A stretch of 64,000 nt of DNA from Hysterium pulicare CBS 123377 (lineage: Eukaryota > Ascomycota > Dothideomycetes > Hysteriales > Hysteriaceae). The translations under genes were made by a program, and so were the position numbers. Below the pieces are notes generated by a model that was given only the letters and a program-made list of their open reading frames with translations, made no database searches and had not been told where the DNA came from. This document shows positions 45,519 to 56,833 of this stretch, piece by piece. Position 1 is the first letter of the stretch; each line of letters opens with the position of its first letter. Location of the stretch: contig AJFK01000323.1 in the NCBI GenBank assembly GCA_000467715.1, positions 1 through 64,000 of the forward strand. Reading direction: 5' to 3'.

Positions 45519-47383
45519 TTAATACCGTGACCCGTATACATTCCCAGCCGGAGCCCCAGGACCGCCTGGCGCGGTTGTGGACGGTCCTCCCGCGCCATTC
45601 ATCGAGCCCGCAGTCTCCTGGCATACTCGCGCAATAGCTTCGGTCCGTATCCGGTTCGCCCTCGCAGACAGTGATTGAGGCTCGCTCTTGTCCCGACGCG
45701 CTAGATCGGGATGTTGAGGGCTGCTTGGGTTATAAGTATCCGCACAGAAGGTAGGCAGGAGTTTCTCAAGCGATTCGGGTTCTCCCAGAAGGTCCAGGAA
45801 TAGGTACTTGTACCATCCGGCTCTGTTAAGGGCGGGTATGTACTGAGGGTAGGTGGAGTTGGGCGTTGGGAGTTCGGGTATGATTTTCAATGTTTGCGGA
45901 TTTGGTTGGGCGTCCAGTGAAGGGGTTAGAGTGGGCGTATTTGGAACCATGAAATGGGGGATTCCTTCTAATGTCCACAAGGAGGCGAAAGATCTAAAGG
46001 AGTTGTGCGAGAAAAGTTCTGGGCAAATTCTCGTCTTAGTACATTTGTGAAGCTCATAAGAATAAGGAGTGGGAAGACATACGAGCAGTGTCATTGGCTA
46101 TTCCTTGTACTTTCCAACTTTCTAATATCTTTGATGCCTCGAGGAAGCCTGGCCAACTTGTCAGTGACTGGACTCGGTTTATTCGAAGTTCTAACAACTT
46201 ACTACTATTTTTGGGTTCACATTTGCTATTCAAAGCATCAAACAGTAAGTCAGCTATAATTAAAAATTCCCTTGTGGGCTGTTCTGTTCCTGGATCGGCT
46301 ATTCGCCAAGGATCGTTCAGAGGAGCAATCGCACTACTGATGCTCACAGACTTGCGAGGCACTTTAAACGGTTGAGCCTGGGTTGCATTTGGTGATTGTG
46401 CTTGCGAAGGAGGTTGATATGCCTGGTATTGCTGAGACGGAGATTGAGAGGGATTGGGCTTATGCTGTGGCTGTGACCCTCCAAGATTTAAATTACCTAG
46501 ATCAGCCGGAAGTTCTGCTATGAATTCTGTAGGAGCTGCAGAGCTTGGAGGCTGAGAAGTGGTGGCGTTAGACTGTGGTGGAGGAACAAAAGCTTGTTGA
46601 ATAGGAGCATTGTGTGGAGATCCAATAGGCTGATTTTGTTGTTTAGTAATACTATGTGATAGGACACTGGAATGATACGAAGCACTTTGGTCCATTGGGC
46701 TCATTGGTGGTGGTCCTGGTGTCCATTGCTGAGGTTGGTTGGGGTTGTTAGGCGGTGGAGGCGAAGTATACGGTTGTGGGGGAGGAGTTGGGTTGAATGT
46801 GTGGGAGTTCTGCGGTGTTGGAGGCACAGAACTCTGATGCGAAAGGGGTACGTTGGTGGGGGCATGATTTTGCTGGGTCCATTGCTGTTGCTGCTCTTGA
46901 GATTGGTCGTAGATGTTATTAGATGGAGGAGCATTTTGCGGACTCCATTGATGCTGCTGCTGTTGCTGTTGATATTGGTCGTTGGCATTAAGTGGTGCCG
47001 AGTTCGGTGCACACGGTGGAGGTGGAGATGTCGGATCTTGGCTATATGGCTGACCTACTGGCTGTTGTGCGTGGTTTTGGTCATGATATTGCTGAGATTG
47101 GGGCTGTCCCTGCTGTTGTTGTATGCTTGATACACTATCTGCACCTATACTCTGCTCCGAAGCTCCATATTGGTTATAATTTTGTGTATTCTGCGGGAAA
47201 GGTGGGTGCTGCTGGAGCTGCTGAGACGGACTAGGACTATGAGTAGGTTGCTGAGGAAAGTAGTTATTTGGCCCAGGAGGGGGGCTTGTGTAGTTTAAGG
47301 GAGGATATGGCGATTGCTGGGGAGTAGAATAAGCATTGGATTGCCATTGCCCTGGCGGCGGTTGGTTATTGTATTGCTGGGGC

Positions 47384-47417
<34 letters not shown>

Positions 47418-47814
47418 GCTGTTGCTGCTGTTGCTGCTGTTGCTGCTGTTGCTGCTGCTGCTGATGACCTTGATACTGCTGGTAACCCTCTAGATGGGAT
47501 GGAGTGGTTGGAGTGCTGGTTTTGGACGACTTGTTGAGCTTTGAGCTCACTGTCTTGTTAAATTTATCCCATACAGGCTTCCCAGTAGTAACTGCTTGGT
47601 TGAAGATTTGTCCGAATGGTGAGGATGAAGTGGACGAGCTTTGAGGTGGACTCTGGATATGCGAGCTGGAGTACGGAGCTTGGTATGGGGACGTAGTCTG
47701 TGGTTGTTGGTACTGTTGCCCCTGTTGTTGCTGGTTATACGGGCCGGGAGAAGGCTGAGATGAAGATGGCGGGACGTATGGTCCCGGAGGTGTAGCAGAA
47801 GGGAATTGAGACAT
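45519..47814 (-). CDS. Gln/Pro-rich low-complexity protein with a conserved C-terminal domain
   Basis: Exons 47814-46083 and 46018-45519 give 743 aa. Residues 1-470 are dominated by Gln, Pro, Ser and Tyr (PSPGPYNQQQQGQQYQQ) and include a 27-residue polyglutamine run near residue 118. Such regions are prion-like and often drive condensates or transcription-related contacts. From about residue 490 the sequence becomes ordered: PRKSVSISSAIAPLNDPWRIADPG, FLIIADLLFDALNSKCEP, SWPGFLEASKILESWKVQG. After the 64-nt intron comes LFSHNSFRSFASLWTLEGIPHF, AGWYKYLFLDLLGEPESLEKLLP. I do not recognise the C-terminal domain by name, though it looks conserved. The true start is the ATG at 47814. Function unknown. 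Confidence 0.75.
47383..47463 (-). repeat. CAA/CAG trinucleotide repeat encoding 27 Gln
   Basis: An 81-bp in-frame run of CAG and CAA codons on the minus strand. The CAA codons are clustered at the lower coordinates and mixed with CAG higher up. Flanking Gln-rich sequence suggests expansion by slippage within a region already biased to Gln. Length is probably variable between strains. Confidence 0.9.
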
Positions 47815-48472
47815 TGCACACAACGCACCACAGTCAGGAGCCTATGAAGCTACAGAGTGAATCAAGAGGATGAATGCTTGGAAAGAGTCACAATAGAACA
47901 GCGCAGAGGGGTGTGAAGCATGAAGATCTCAGCCGCAGGGCGATACGAGACTTGGCATTGTGGCTTGAATGCGGGTCCGCCTCGGGATTGATGAAAGAAA
48001 CCGCGGCGCTACGAAACCAGAAACAAATGAGATTTTGGAAGCCGGTCCTTTTGCATTGGGACTTCGGTTCCATCAGCGTGCAATGTTGTATAGATTTTTG
48101 GTGTTGAGGTCAGGAATATAACGGAAGATATTCGATCTTCTCGTCAAACCTTCCTTTTCCGGACTGGCCAGGATTAGCTATCTCCCCCGCAAAAGCTTCC
48201 ACGCCTCTCCAACAAAGCAAACCTACCGCCAACAGACACGTGAATATGCTCTCCACGTCGGTCAACCGGACAGTCTTCCTTCCCGGCGCCTTATCCGATT
48301 GTCTCGATGTGGGGGCTGTGGCTTGTTCACAATGGCTACGTCAAGCTCCATCACTCCTCCGTTCCAACGGACAAGTTCACATCTTAGACATCTTCACAGC
48401 ACCAATATCAATGTCCTCCCTAGACCAATCAGTCTTCAGTTCCTTCATTGAAGCCGATTCGAAAGGTTCAGA
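47815..48472. promoter_or_regulatory. Divergent region Gln-rich gene / dehydrogenase gene
   Basis: A 658-bp gap between divergent start codons. A CACGTG palindrome lies at 48237-48242. A 120-codon frame from 48240 runs into the dehydrogenase in the wrong frame and has no domain. Confidence 0.4.
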
Positions 48473-49665
48473 ATGCGCGCTGCCAGATACTACGGCAAAG
48501 AGGATATCAGAATCGAAAACATCGACGAAGCTCCCTGTGGAGACGGCCAAGTCAGAGTACGGCATTTCTCAGTCCACTTCCCTCCTGTCCAAACCTTTTT
48601 AGTACGAATACTCATATCTTTCAATTCAGGTTGCCCCAGCCTTCGTCGGCATCTGCGGAACACACCTCCACGAATATCTCGGCGGACCAACCTTTGCTCC
48701 CACGTCCCCCCATCCCGTAACTGGCGATACCATCCCGATTACTCTGGGCCACGAATTCTCTGGGGTAGTAAAAGAGATAGGGAAGGGGGTCACCGACATC
48801 CATGTGGGCCAACATGTTGCTGTCCAGCCTACCATCTACTGTGGAATCTGCTCGGCTTGCAAGAACGGCGTCGAGAATGTCTGTTACAAAGGAGGCTTCA
48901 TTGGGTTGAGTGGAGGCAGAGGAGGTCTTAGTGATTCTGTGGTCGTCCCTGCAGGAGCAATCAAAATCCTTCCCTCCAGCATCCCATTAGACATAGGCGC
49001 CCTAGTGGAACCGCTTTCCGTAGCCTGGCATGCCATCTCCGCCGCCACGCTACAGCCCGAATCTACGGTGCTGGTTCTTGGAGGTGGACCAATTGGATTA
49101 GCTGTGGTTCAATGCCTCGTCGCATTCAAGGCCAAACGAATAATCGTGAGTGAAGCCTCGAAAACAAGGCAGGGGTTCGCAAGGGAGTTTGGAGCGCACC
49201 ATGTCATTGATCCAAAAACCCACGACCTTGTGGCCATTAGTAAAGAAATCAGTGGAAGCGATGGTCCTGACCTCGTCTTTGATTGTGCTGGTGTGCCCGC
49301 AAGTCTTACAACGGCATGTCAAGCAGTAAAAGCACGTGGAACCGTGGTCAACGTGGCGATATGGGAGAAAGAAGTTCCGTTCCAGCCGAATTTGCTAGTA
49401 TTTCGGGAAGCTCAGTATAAGACGTCCTGGGGTATCAAAGGAAAGACTTCCAGGCTGTGATCAAGAACCTTGCGGATGGTAAGTCTCCCCAATTGCGGTT
49501 TGCAATTCTGGAGACAAGCTTAACACGTACGTAGGAAACCTTCAGCCTTGGGAGATGATAACAAGCCAAATCAAGCTCGAAGATCCAGTCGAAAGAGGCA
49601 TTCAGGCTTTAATCATGGATAAAGAAAGTCACGTAAAAATACTTGTAGAAATTGGAGGAAAGTAA
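48473..49665 (+). pseudogene. (R,R)-butanediol/sorbitol dehydrogenase-like zinc MDR gene with a frameshift
   Basis: Exons 48473-48556, 48630-49478 and 49535-49665. The protein is a medium-chain zinc dehydrogenase that would oxidise a polyol or 2,3-butanediol with NAD. The catalytic zinc ligands are visible (GICGTHLHEY, LGHEFSG, LVEPLSVAWHAI), as is the structural zinc set CGICSACKNGVENVC. The cofactor loop is VLVLGGGPIGLAVV. At about 49421-49424 the frame breaks: REAQYKT reads into a stop 36 bp on, while the family-like VLGYQRKDFQAVIKNLADG lies one frame over, as if one base were missing. No intron repairs this. Downstream exon 3 is intact (GNLQPWEMITSQIKLEDP). So only the last 80 residues are cut off. 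A sequencing or assembly error is the main alternative. Confidence 0.7.
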
Positions 49666-51519
49666 TATAAGCAAGAAGTAAGACAGGATCGCAGTAACGT
49701 GATTCATTGAAGCTTACCTACTTATGGATCAACGGCCTTCGTCCGTCATAATAATGAAAGGCCACGATGTCTCGAATATACTTGTTAGACTATGGCTGGA
49801 TGGATGATAAGTCCGCCATACTGATTCGTGCATTCCTATACACTTTCAAGTACAGTGAAGTCAGTTTTCCCCATGGTCCTGTTAGCCAGTCAAAGGTGTA
49901 TGTATGTGGAGTGGGAGAACTAAATACCGCATAGGGATGGGCACACGCCACTTTCATATTAAGGTTCTTGCATCGTCAAAACTTTTCTTCAACCTTGACG
50001 TCGTCTAGAAGATCACCAGTTCGAGTGGATTTTGATACTTTGGGCCTTGCCCATTACAATGCATACATACTTGATGCCCGCCTTGAGTTCAGAAGGGAGA
50101 GCATACCAATCGATCGAACATTTGGCATCCCAATGTCATAGTCACGCAAATTCCAAAATATAGACAACGTTTCTCTCACAAAGCTATAGGGTTCTGGATC
50201 CTGCGTATGCCTCCTATCGCACCACAGATTTTAGGAACAAGAGCTTCTATGTAGGTACCTCGATGGCTCAGGCGCCGACGAAGGCCGGCGTTAGAGCACC
50301 ATTGCGAGAATCTGGTCAGGCAGTCGCTACCAATGCACAGGCTTCCTACGACCCCGATTGATTTGGTTTCCCTCCTTTTCAATCGAGTCCTAGCTGTGAG
50401 TCTTGAATTCGCCTTGTATTGCCATGGGGGTCTATGATGAACCAAGAGTATTTAGTACGCGTTAACCTTTGCAACCCAGAGGCGTTATATTGATAGCATC
50501 TTGGATTTTGTCGGGGCTTATCAACTACTTCCGGGTTGTATGCACTACAACCATCAATCCCTGGCTCTCGTTTAAGGTTGCCGCATTATTGACCCCGGGC
50601 TAATTCAATAATGAAGTCGATTACACCGGTTATTAACCTGGGAACTTCGTGAAACCCAAATATTCACGGCATTTCTACTGCCTGCATGGTCATCTTTTGG
50701 TGTGTAGGCTGAGGCAGTAGGAACAAGGGTTTTGCATCGCGTTGATCTATTTAAAGGTGGACGATCATTCGCAATATGTGAAACTCTTAGGACGGATTTT
50801 CTACCGAACACTTCTGCAACTTGTGGTCAAGGCTTCACAGTCATCATCATATCTCCAGTTGTGTCAACCATTACGGGCGCTTCGTTCTTATCATCACGCT
50901 CATCTTCGACATCTGGCCCCCAACCCGCAAGCCTCTTCGGGTACTATACTCACAAGCAAACAGCAAAATGCGGGCCGGACCGTTCGCCTTGTCAGCTTAT
51001 CTTACCTACTGCTCCTCTTGCAGACTGCCCTGTCGTATCCCCTAGCTCGACTTCCGGCTGGCCAGAAGTTCCACTACCGTAGGCCATGCCCCTTTTTCAA
51101 GCTGATAAGACCATTAGAGTGGTGTGTTATAGCCTTTTTCCGGCTCGCTAAGCCCTTTTGATAATCTTGTTGCCTTCTTTGTTATTGCTGACCAACCTTA
51201 AGGCACGACCTACATAATCAGGACAGGGTTGCTATCAGAAATGTCGAATGAGAGTTCAAATTCACCATCTGTGTGGGCGCACATGCTCTCAGCCCGTCTA
51301 CCACATCGTAAACGTGTCCTGCTTTCGCAAATGCCAGATCAGACCAGAGGCTGGAAGATGGTATATAAGATTTCGGAACCGGTTGACACGCAGAAGCCCG
51401 TTACTCGTCTTTATGTTTCAGTTGCTCACGGCAATCTAAATCATACAAAGTGCATGCTATTCAAAGCTAGATAACGTCTCAAAGTTTCACGTCCCATCTT
51501 TTCAACGTACCCTGGCTCC
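49666..51519. other. Longest gene-free interval of the window
   Basis: About 1.85 kb. Short frames exist (for example 50732-51161 and 51229-51474), but none shows a domain, and base composition looks like ordinary intergenic DNA. No terminal repeats, target duplications or obvious C-to-T-mutated element were found by eye. It must contain the promoter of the next gene. Confidence 0.4.
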
Positions 51520-53983
51520 ATGGCTACGGACAGTTCTCAATGTACCGAAGGCCAACACATTGCAGAAACTCCAGCGGAGATGAATGGCCATCTTCCACCA
51601 AGAAGGGTTGAGGCAGAACCAGATACATCAATATTCCACTCTAAAGAGGGACCATCTGTGACTGCTCTGAGAAACGACGGCGAATCCGAAGAAACAACCA
51701 ACCATCAGCTCCCTGTTAATGCTTTCACTGAACGACCGAGCAATTATGACGATGCCTCTCAATGCCATATCCTCGATTCGCCGACAACCGATTTCAAGTA
51801 CAGGGATACGAAACTCGAAGTTCTCATTTCTTGTGGGACTCAAGAAAGCGGCCAGAGTCTAGGAAATGACGGATCACCTACGATAACGCATTCTGTATCT
51901 GACGAATCAGTCATGTCCAAACCTTCGAGGAAATGGGCGGTCTTGAAGCCTTGGAAATCACCGTACTTCATTATCGTTGCAGCATGCTGCCTTACTACTT
52001 TGCCTATGATAGCATTTTCCGTCACGATCATCTGGCTCGTTTTTGCCAACAGGAAGCTCGATTCGACTTGTCCATACCCGGAGTTGTGTCCTGCCATGAA
52101 CAGTACTAGGGATGACTCCTATTATGTAGACTTCTCACCCACTCGACTTGTCTTTGTTGCGTCCTGGTCGTCCACTGTCAGTCTTTCTCTTGTTGGAGTC
52201 TTTATGTTTTTATTCGCATACATTGCCGCTCGTAATATCATTCGGAGTTCCCAGAGATTGTCCACATCCGGAATCGCACTGCCGACTCCATACCAAACGA
52301 GCCTGCTGATCAAGACATTGAGCGGCAGTTTTACAATTTTCTTGGATCTTGTGATTTACTCGGTCTATACCTACCTAAAGGGCACGTCGTCCTCTAAAGG
52401 TGTAGTGGAACGAAAAGTAGCGCATCGCCCGGCGCCTGTGCTTGCACTCGGTATCACTACGTTTTTCTTAGGAATCTCTTCAAGGTGAGCCAAATAATCA
52501 CAATTGTGTAACCCATGTGCTGATCGTTTATAGTATACTGATCCAGATCGCCGACACTTGGCTTCATATCTCTACGAAAGCCGTCGAGATAGTAGACACG
52601 CAGCCCATGCCCAGCGTTGTTCAGGCTTATAGTCGAAGCCTTGGGTCTCGATGTCTGGTCGAGCGAAATTTTGGCACGGTATGCAACAGCAATTTTTGGC
52701 CCTGCAATATCGACTGCAGTTCGGATGGGAGAGGAAACTGGACGGTATCGCTCGCAAACAGCACTGAGTCAGAATTACTTACGGTCGGTGAATCCTCAGA
52801 AAACTTCATTATGAACTTTACAGACGCGCATAACATTGATTATGCTATACTTGGCCCTGCGGGTGTGCCCGACGACATCGACTGGAGTGCAACCACGTTT
52901 GGAGTCAGTACACAATGCATCCCAATACCACCATCAGTTTGCGAAATTACTAACGAATACGGATGGTATGAAGAGTCGTGTCCAAATTGCTGGGAGTTTA
53001 AATGTCCAAAAAGTTCTGGACTAGAACTGGCAGGAAACTTATCAACATATATTGTGGGGCATTATTTTTTTGATTTCAGCCGCTTTCTCAATGACACAAC
53101 ACCATTTTACTCGACTGATACCATGTATACATCGAACCAATTGGATCAGGCCATGGGTCCACTCGGAGGAAGCAATGTCACAAACGGTAATGAAGTTTGG
53201 AATAATCCATGGCACTGGGCATCTGCACTCAACATCGCCCACGACAACCCTCTGTACAATGATTCTACAAACTCTTACGTATGGAACCGGGGTCCAGGTT
53301 ATGGAGCATCTTATCTTGTCTTGAATTGCAATACTACAGGTGAGCTTTGCTGAAAGATAGCAAGGGCGGAAAGAGCCTAAGCACTAACAATTTATCCAGT
53401 CTACGATGTCACATATAATACCATTGATAGCCGCGTCAATAAGATCGAGACGAATTGGAGTAATGGTAGTGTTGCCGGAATAGCTAGTACTTCTATGGTA
53501 GAGCTCTTTACATTTACCGAAGAAAATTACGAAACAGCAGCAAATACAGGCGCTCAGTATTCCGACGTCCATGATTACGTAAGGGCGTATGCCTTAAGCG
53601 TGAGTAAATCCGCAACCAGTTTCATCGGTGGTCAATCGGTCTCCCAACCGGCGATTCATGTACAAGAGCGCAAGAAGTTTCTTGTAGCGCAGGTGTCCAA
53701 GGCCGCCCTCTGGACACTAGTCACAGCCAATCTCCTTTACGCCGCTATGGGCATAGTCCTCACTGCCCTTGCTTGCGCGGCCATGTCCGAAGAAGTTGAA
53801 CAACTTAAGATTCGCCTTAGCATTCCCGGCATAACGGCGGCTCTTTTCGAAAATCCTTACTCTGCCCGGAAGGTGGACAACGAGATGGGCCTTTTCACGG
53901 AGACGCAGGAGGCTCCTAGAACTCGAGTCGCTGTGGCCAAAACTGAGCAGGGTGGAATGGCTTACGTAGCAAAGACGGAGTAA
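51520..53983 (+). CDS. Multi-pass membrane glycoprotein of unknown function
   Basis: Exons 51520-52484, 52534-53339 and 53400-53983 give 784 aa. I do not recognise a named domain. The order is: a polar cytosolic N-terminus of about 145 residues; four hydrophobic segments near residues 148-175 (YFIIVAACCLTTLPMIAF), 208-238 (FVASWSSTVSLSLVGVFMFLFAY), 265-290 (SGSFTIFLDLVIYSVY) and 305-335; then an extracellular-type domain of about 350 residues; a last membrane span near 705-730 (TLVTANLLYAAMGIVLTALAC); and a short cytosolic tail. The outer domain is Cys-rich (CPNCWEFKC, FWPCNIDCSS) and has about twelve N-x-S/T sites. This topology resembles a family of uncharacterised fungal plasma-membrane proteins. 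Introns are 49 and 60 nt and keep phase. A receptor or wall-sensor role would be speculation. Confidence 0.78.
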
Positions 53984-54292
53984 TGAACGATGTCTGGAGT
54001 GGGAGCTATATGTTGAAACGGCATGGCAAGCCTTAGGACTTTGAAGCACTTCACAAGCATGGATATACTTGCCTGATTTTCTCAGTTTAAAGCAGCCCTG
54101 TATGTGCGCCTTTTCCCTTCTGATCGGACAGCCTCAGGTGAGGGTAGCAAGTACGTGTACTGGAAGGTTACTTATGATCACGTGTATTCAAGAAAGGCTG
54201 GCAGAAGAAAATATGAAGTCGGTACAAGGTATATGGTTATTGCAATTTGGATTCGTACTTTACTCAATTTTTTGAAGAATGACTGGATCTGT
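53984..54292. other. Convergent intergenic region
   Basis: A 309-bp gap between two convergent genes, presumably 3' UTR sequence. Nothing else is visible. Confidence 0.4.
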
Positions 54293-56246
54293 TCACTCCG
54301 GGATTTGGTGCTCCTCGGCGTTGACACCGGCTTTCCACCTGTACTGAGAGGCCACATGCTCATTCAAAGGTCCCGTTTGGCCTGGCTTTCCATAGAAATT
54401 CTCCCTATAAGTACCCCCCGAAACTGCGTAATCATCCCAGAATAGGCCTCTCGATCGCAATTCGGGGAGAAGAAGGTCGATGATGTCTCGGAATGATTGA
54501 GGGAACAGTGCATAAGCCTAAATCGTATCTCCATGAGCACGTGACACCTCAAGCTAAAGACAGGCGCAAAATCAGTGATGACTTACAAGGTTGAACCCAT
54601 CAATACCTGCTTCCTCTACCCATATTTGCATCGAGTCAACCACTTCGGCCGGACTACCAACAAAAACAGGGCCGTTGCCGCCGATGCTAACATGTTCAGC
54701 TATTGTGTGTTTTGTCCATTTGGAAGTAGCCGGTGAGAAGCGTGCATAAGCTTCCACGGTAGATCTAAACACCTTGATTAGGATTTAGACTATAAAAGCC
54801 GTGAATTACTTACCGGACAGCATTGCTTTCCACATGCCGCAACTCCTCCTCGTCCCCATACTTGCCAAGGTCGATACCAGTCCACCCACCGAACAAAGCC
54901 AACGCTCCTTCATGCGAAGCAAACATTTTGTATTCGTCGAATTTGCTTTGAGCCTCTTCCGAAGTACGCCCCAAGATCGGCGTCACGAGAGCGAGAACCT
55001 TGATGTTGTTTGGATCGCGGCCAAATTGATTCTTCGCAAGTTCACGAACTTCGGCGATGTTTTTAGCGCAGACAGCTGGAGCATGGGCGGAAACAAATAT
55101 AGCTTCAGCATGTTGGGCGGCGAATTGCTTCCCTGCCTTTGAAGTTCCAGCTTGCAGGAGAAGTGGTGTTCGTTGGGGGCTTGGTTGACATATATGCGGA
55201 CCTGGGACATTGAAAAAGGCGCCCTTGTGATTAATCGTACGCACGAGCGATGGGTCGGTATAGACGCCAGTTTGACGATTCAGCTGAACCGCGTCATCAC
55301 GCCACGAGGATTCGAAAAGTTTATACATTACTTTCACGTATTCTTCGGCTTGGGCGTACCGGTCATCGTGCTGTATGTTTTCAATTTGGAGTCATCTTTA
55401 TTTCTTAGTAAGTGGCCATTACCTTTGGTTGTTCGCTGTAACCCATGTTGCGTGCGGCTGAGTCAAGATAGCCTGTCACAATCTATAATTTGTCAACCAG
55501 ATATGTTTATCGTCTTTAGCATAGGAGGTCTCAAGACCCACATTCCAGCCTAGCCTGAAGGAAGGTTAGTATATGGATTTGATCAAGTAAATGATCAAGT
55601 AAATGAGAGATGAAGCGCATGGCGGAAATAATGAATGAATTGATTTGTGATAGCAAAAGGCGTCACCTACCTTCCTTTTGACAGGTGATCCACTGTTGAT
55701 AGTCGTCTGGCTAGATGATAAGGCTGTTCATATGTCGTAGAAACCGTGACTCCAAACCCAATGCTCTTTGTCGCGGCGGCCATTGCTGAGATAACAGCCA
55801 GGGGTTCATTAACCGGCCATTGAGCTCCTGAGCGAATGGCAGCTTCCAGGGTTCCATTGTAAACATCATAGCCACCTTTCATGAATGTTAAATGACATAT
55901 TGAAAGATTTGGGAGTGATAGAGGCTCACCAAGCACGTCGGCGATGAAAATGCCATGGATCTTTGCCGCTTCCAGAAGCTTGGCCAATTGAATCCAATGG
56001 TCTACGTCGTTGAATTCATGAGAGTGATCATCTGGGTGCCTCCATAAGCCTGGAGATTGATGACCACTGCCTATAGAAGATTACTATATATTTTGTCTTT
56101 GACCAACGGATAACGGATGTTTAGTACGGCGAAGGAAAAGGAAAGGTTGAGCGACTGGCCCGTGCACTGCACTACACGTGATCGGTCTACTTACACATCT
56201 CCACGAAGGCATTCAGGATCCATTTCTTCTTCTGCTGTGCCGCCAT
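54293..56246 (-). CDS. FMN-dependent (bacterial-luciferase-type) monooxygenase, NtaA/SnaA/DszA family
   Basis: Eight exons: 56246-56195, 56070-55930, 55875-55671, 55554-55542, 55482-55423, 55370-54814, 54764-54587 and 54517-54293, giving 476 aa. This family uses reduced FMN supplied by a separate reductase to oxygenate substrates such as nitrilotriacetate, sulfones or long-chain alkanes. Visible family blocks are GLWRHPDDHSHEFNDVDHWI, FIADVLGGYDVY, GFGVTVSTTYEQPYHLARR and the GRLGWN-IVTGYLDSAARNMG region. YVKVMYKLFESSW, QRTPLLLQAGTSKAGKQFAA, GGNGPVFVGSP and a C-terminal LLPELRSRGLFWDDY follow. Exon 4 is only 13 nt (GRLGWN joined from three exons), yet all eight exons keep phase. Substrate unknown. 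It is divergent from the reductase-like gene. Confidence 0.88.
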
Positions 56247-56833
56247 GGTGATCGTCCAGAGACTGCCCGCAACCTACACTGCGCAGGAATAACGAGTATC
56301 GTGAATGGCTTCTTCGAGGTCGCCCACGATGCTGCGCGTCAGACTTAGCGCGGATGATGCGAGCGAAGGGTAAGAAAGCGCAATCAACCCTCGAGCGGTT
56401 GATGAAACATCACGGTTTTATACCTCTCTGTAGCTTAGCAGCATGCTTACTAGTCGTCTTTTCTTCCTCTTGACCCTCTTCACCATGGCCCACAGCTACT
56501 CCACTGGCTAGCATCGATCAAGTCTTCATGTTTTACGATCCGCAATCACGCAATTTCCATTATCCCAATCATCAGTCGCATTACGAGACAACAAAAGCAT
56601 TGCCTTAGCATGTGCAGGGAGTTTGCGCGGGGTTCTATTGACGCCATGACATGGTCATATTCCAATCGACTGGCAAATTCTTACGGGTATGCCGTTTCGG
56701 TCGCTGCCGTGGGTTCCGCCACCCTTCCATCCCTCAAAGTTTCTCATGCTTAGATGGAAGCGTGTCGTACCACATCTATGATAGCATACTACACCCATCC
56801 TTCCAACTCCACTGCTATCTTGCCCCAAGGACG
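56247..56833. promoter_or_regulatory. Divergent promoter region monooxygenase / reductase-like gene
   Basis: A 587-bp gap between divergent start codons. A frame in phase with the reductase runs upstream to 56651, but its residues (FRVCRFGRCRGFRHP-like) do not resemble the family, so it is treated as leader. Co-regulation of the pair is possible but not shown. Confidence 0.45.

Noticed and set aside
46672-47130. A Leu/Arg/Trp-rich plus-strand frame antisense to the Gln-rich gene
   Set aside because: It arises from reading the Gln/Pro codons of the real gene backwards.
48240-48602. A 120-codon frame starting before the dehydrogenase
   Set aside because: It overlaps exon 1 and intron 1 of the dehydrogenase in a different frame and has no domain; treated as leader.
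49666-51519. A possible transposon remnant in the largest gene-free interval
   Set aside because: No terminal repeats, no target duplication and no transposase-like or polymerase-like blocks were seen on either strand.
56651-56833. An N-terminal extension of the reductase-like protein
   Set aside because: The extra 61 residues do not resemble the family, and the ATG at 56834 begins at the conserved N-terminus.
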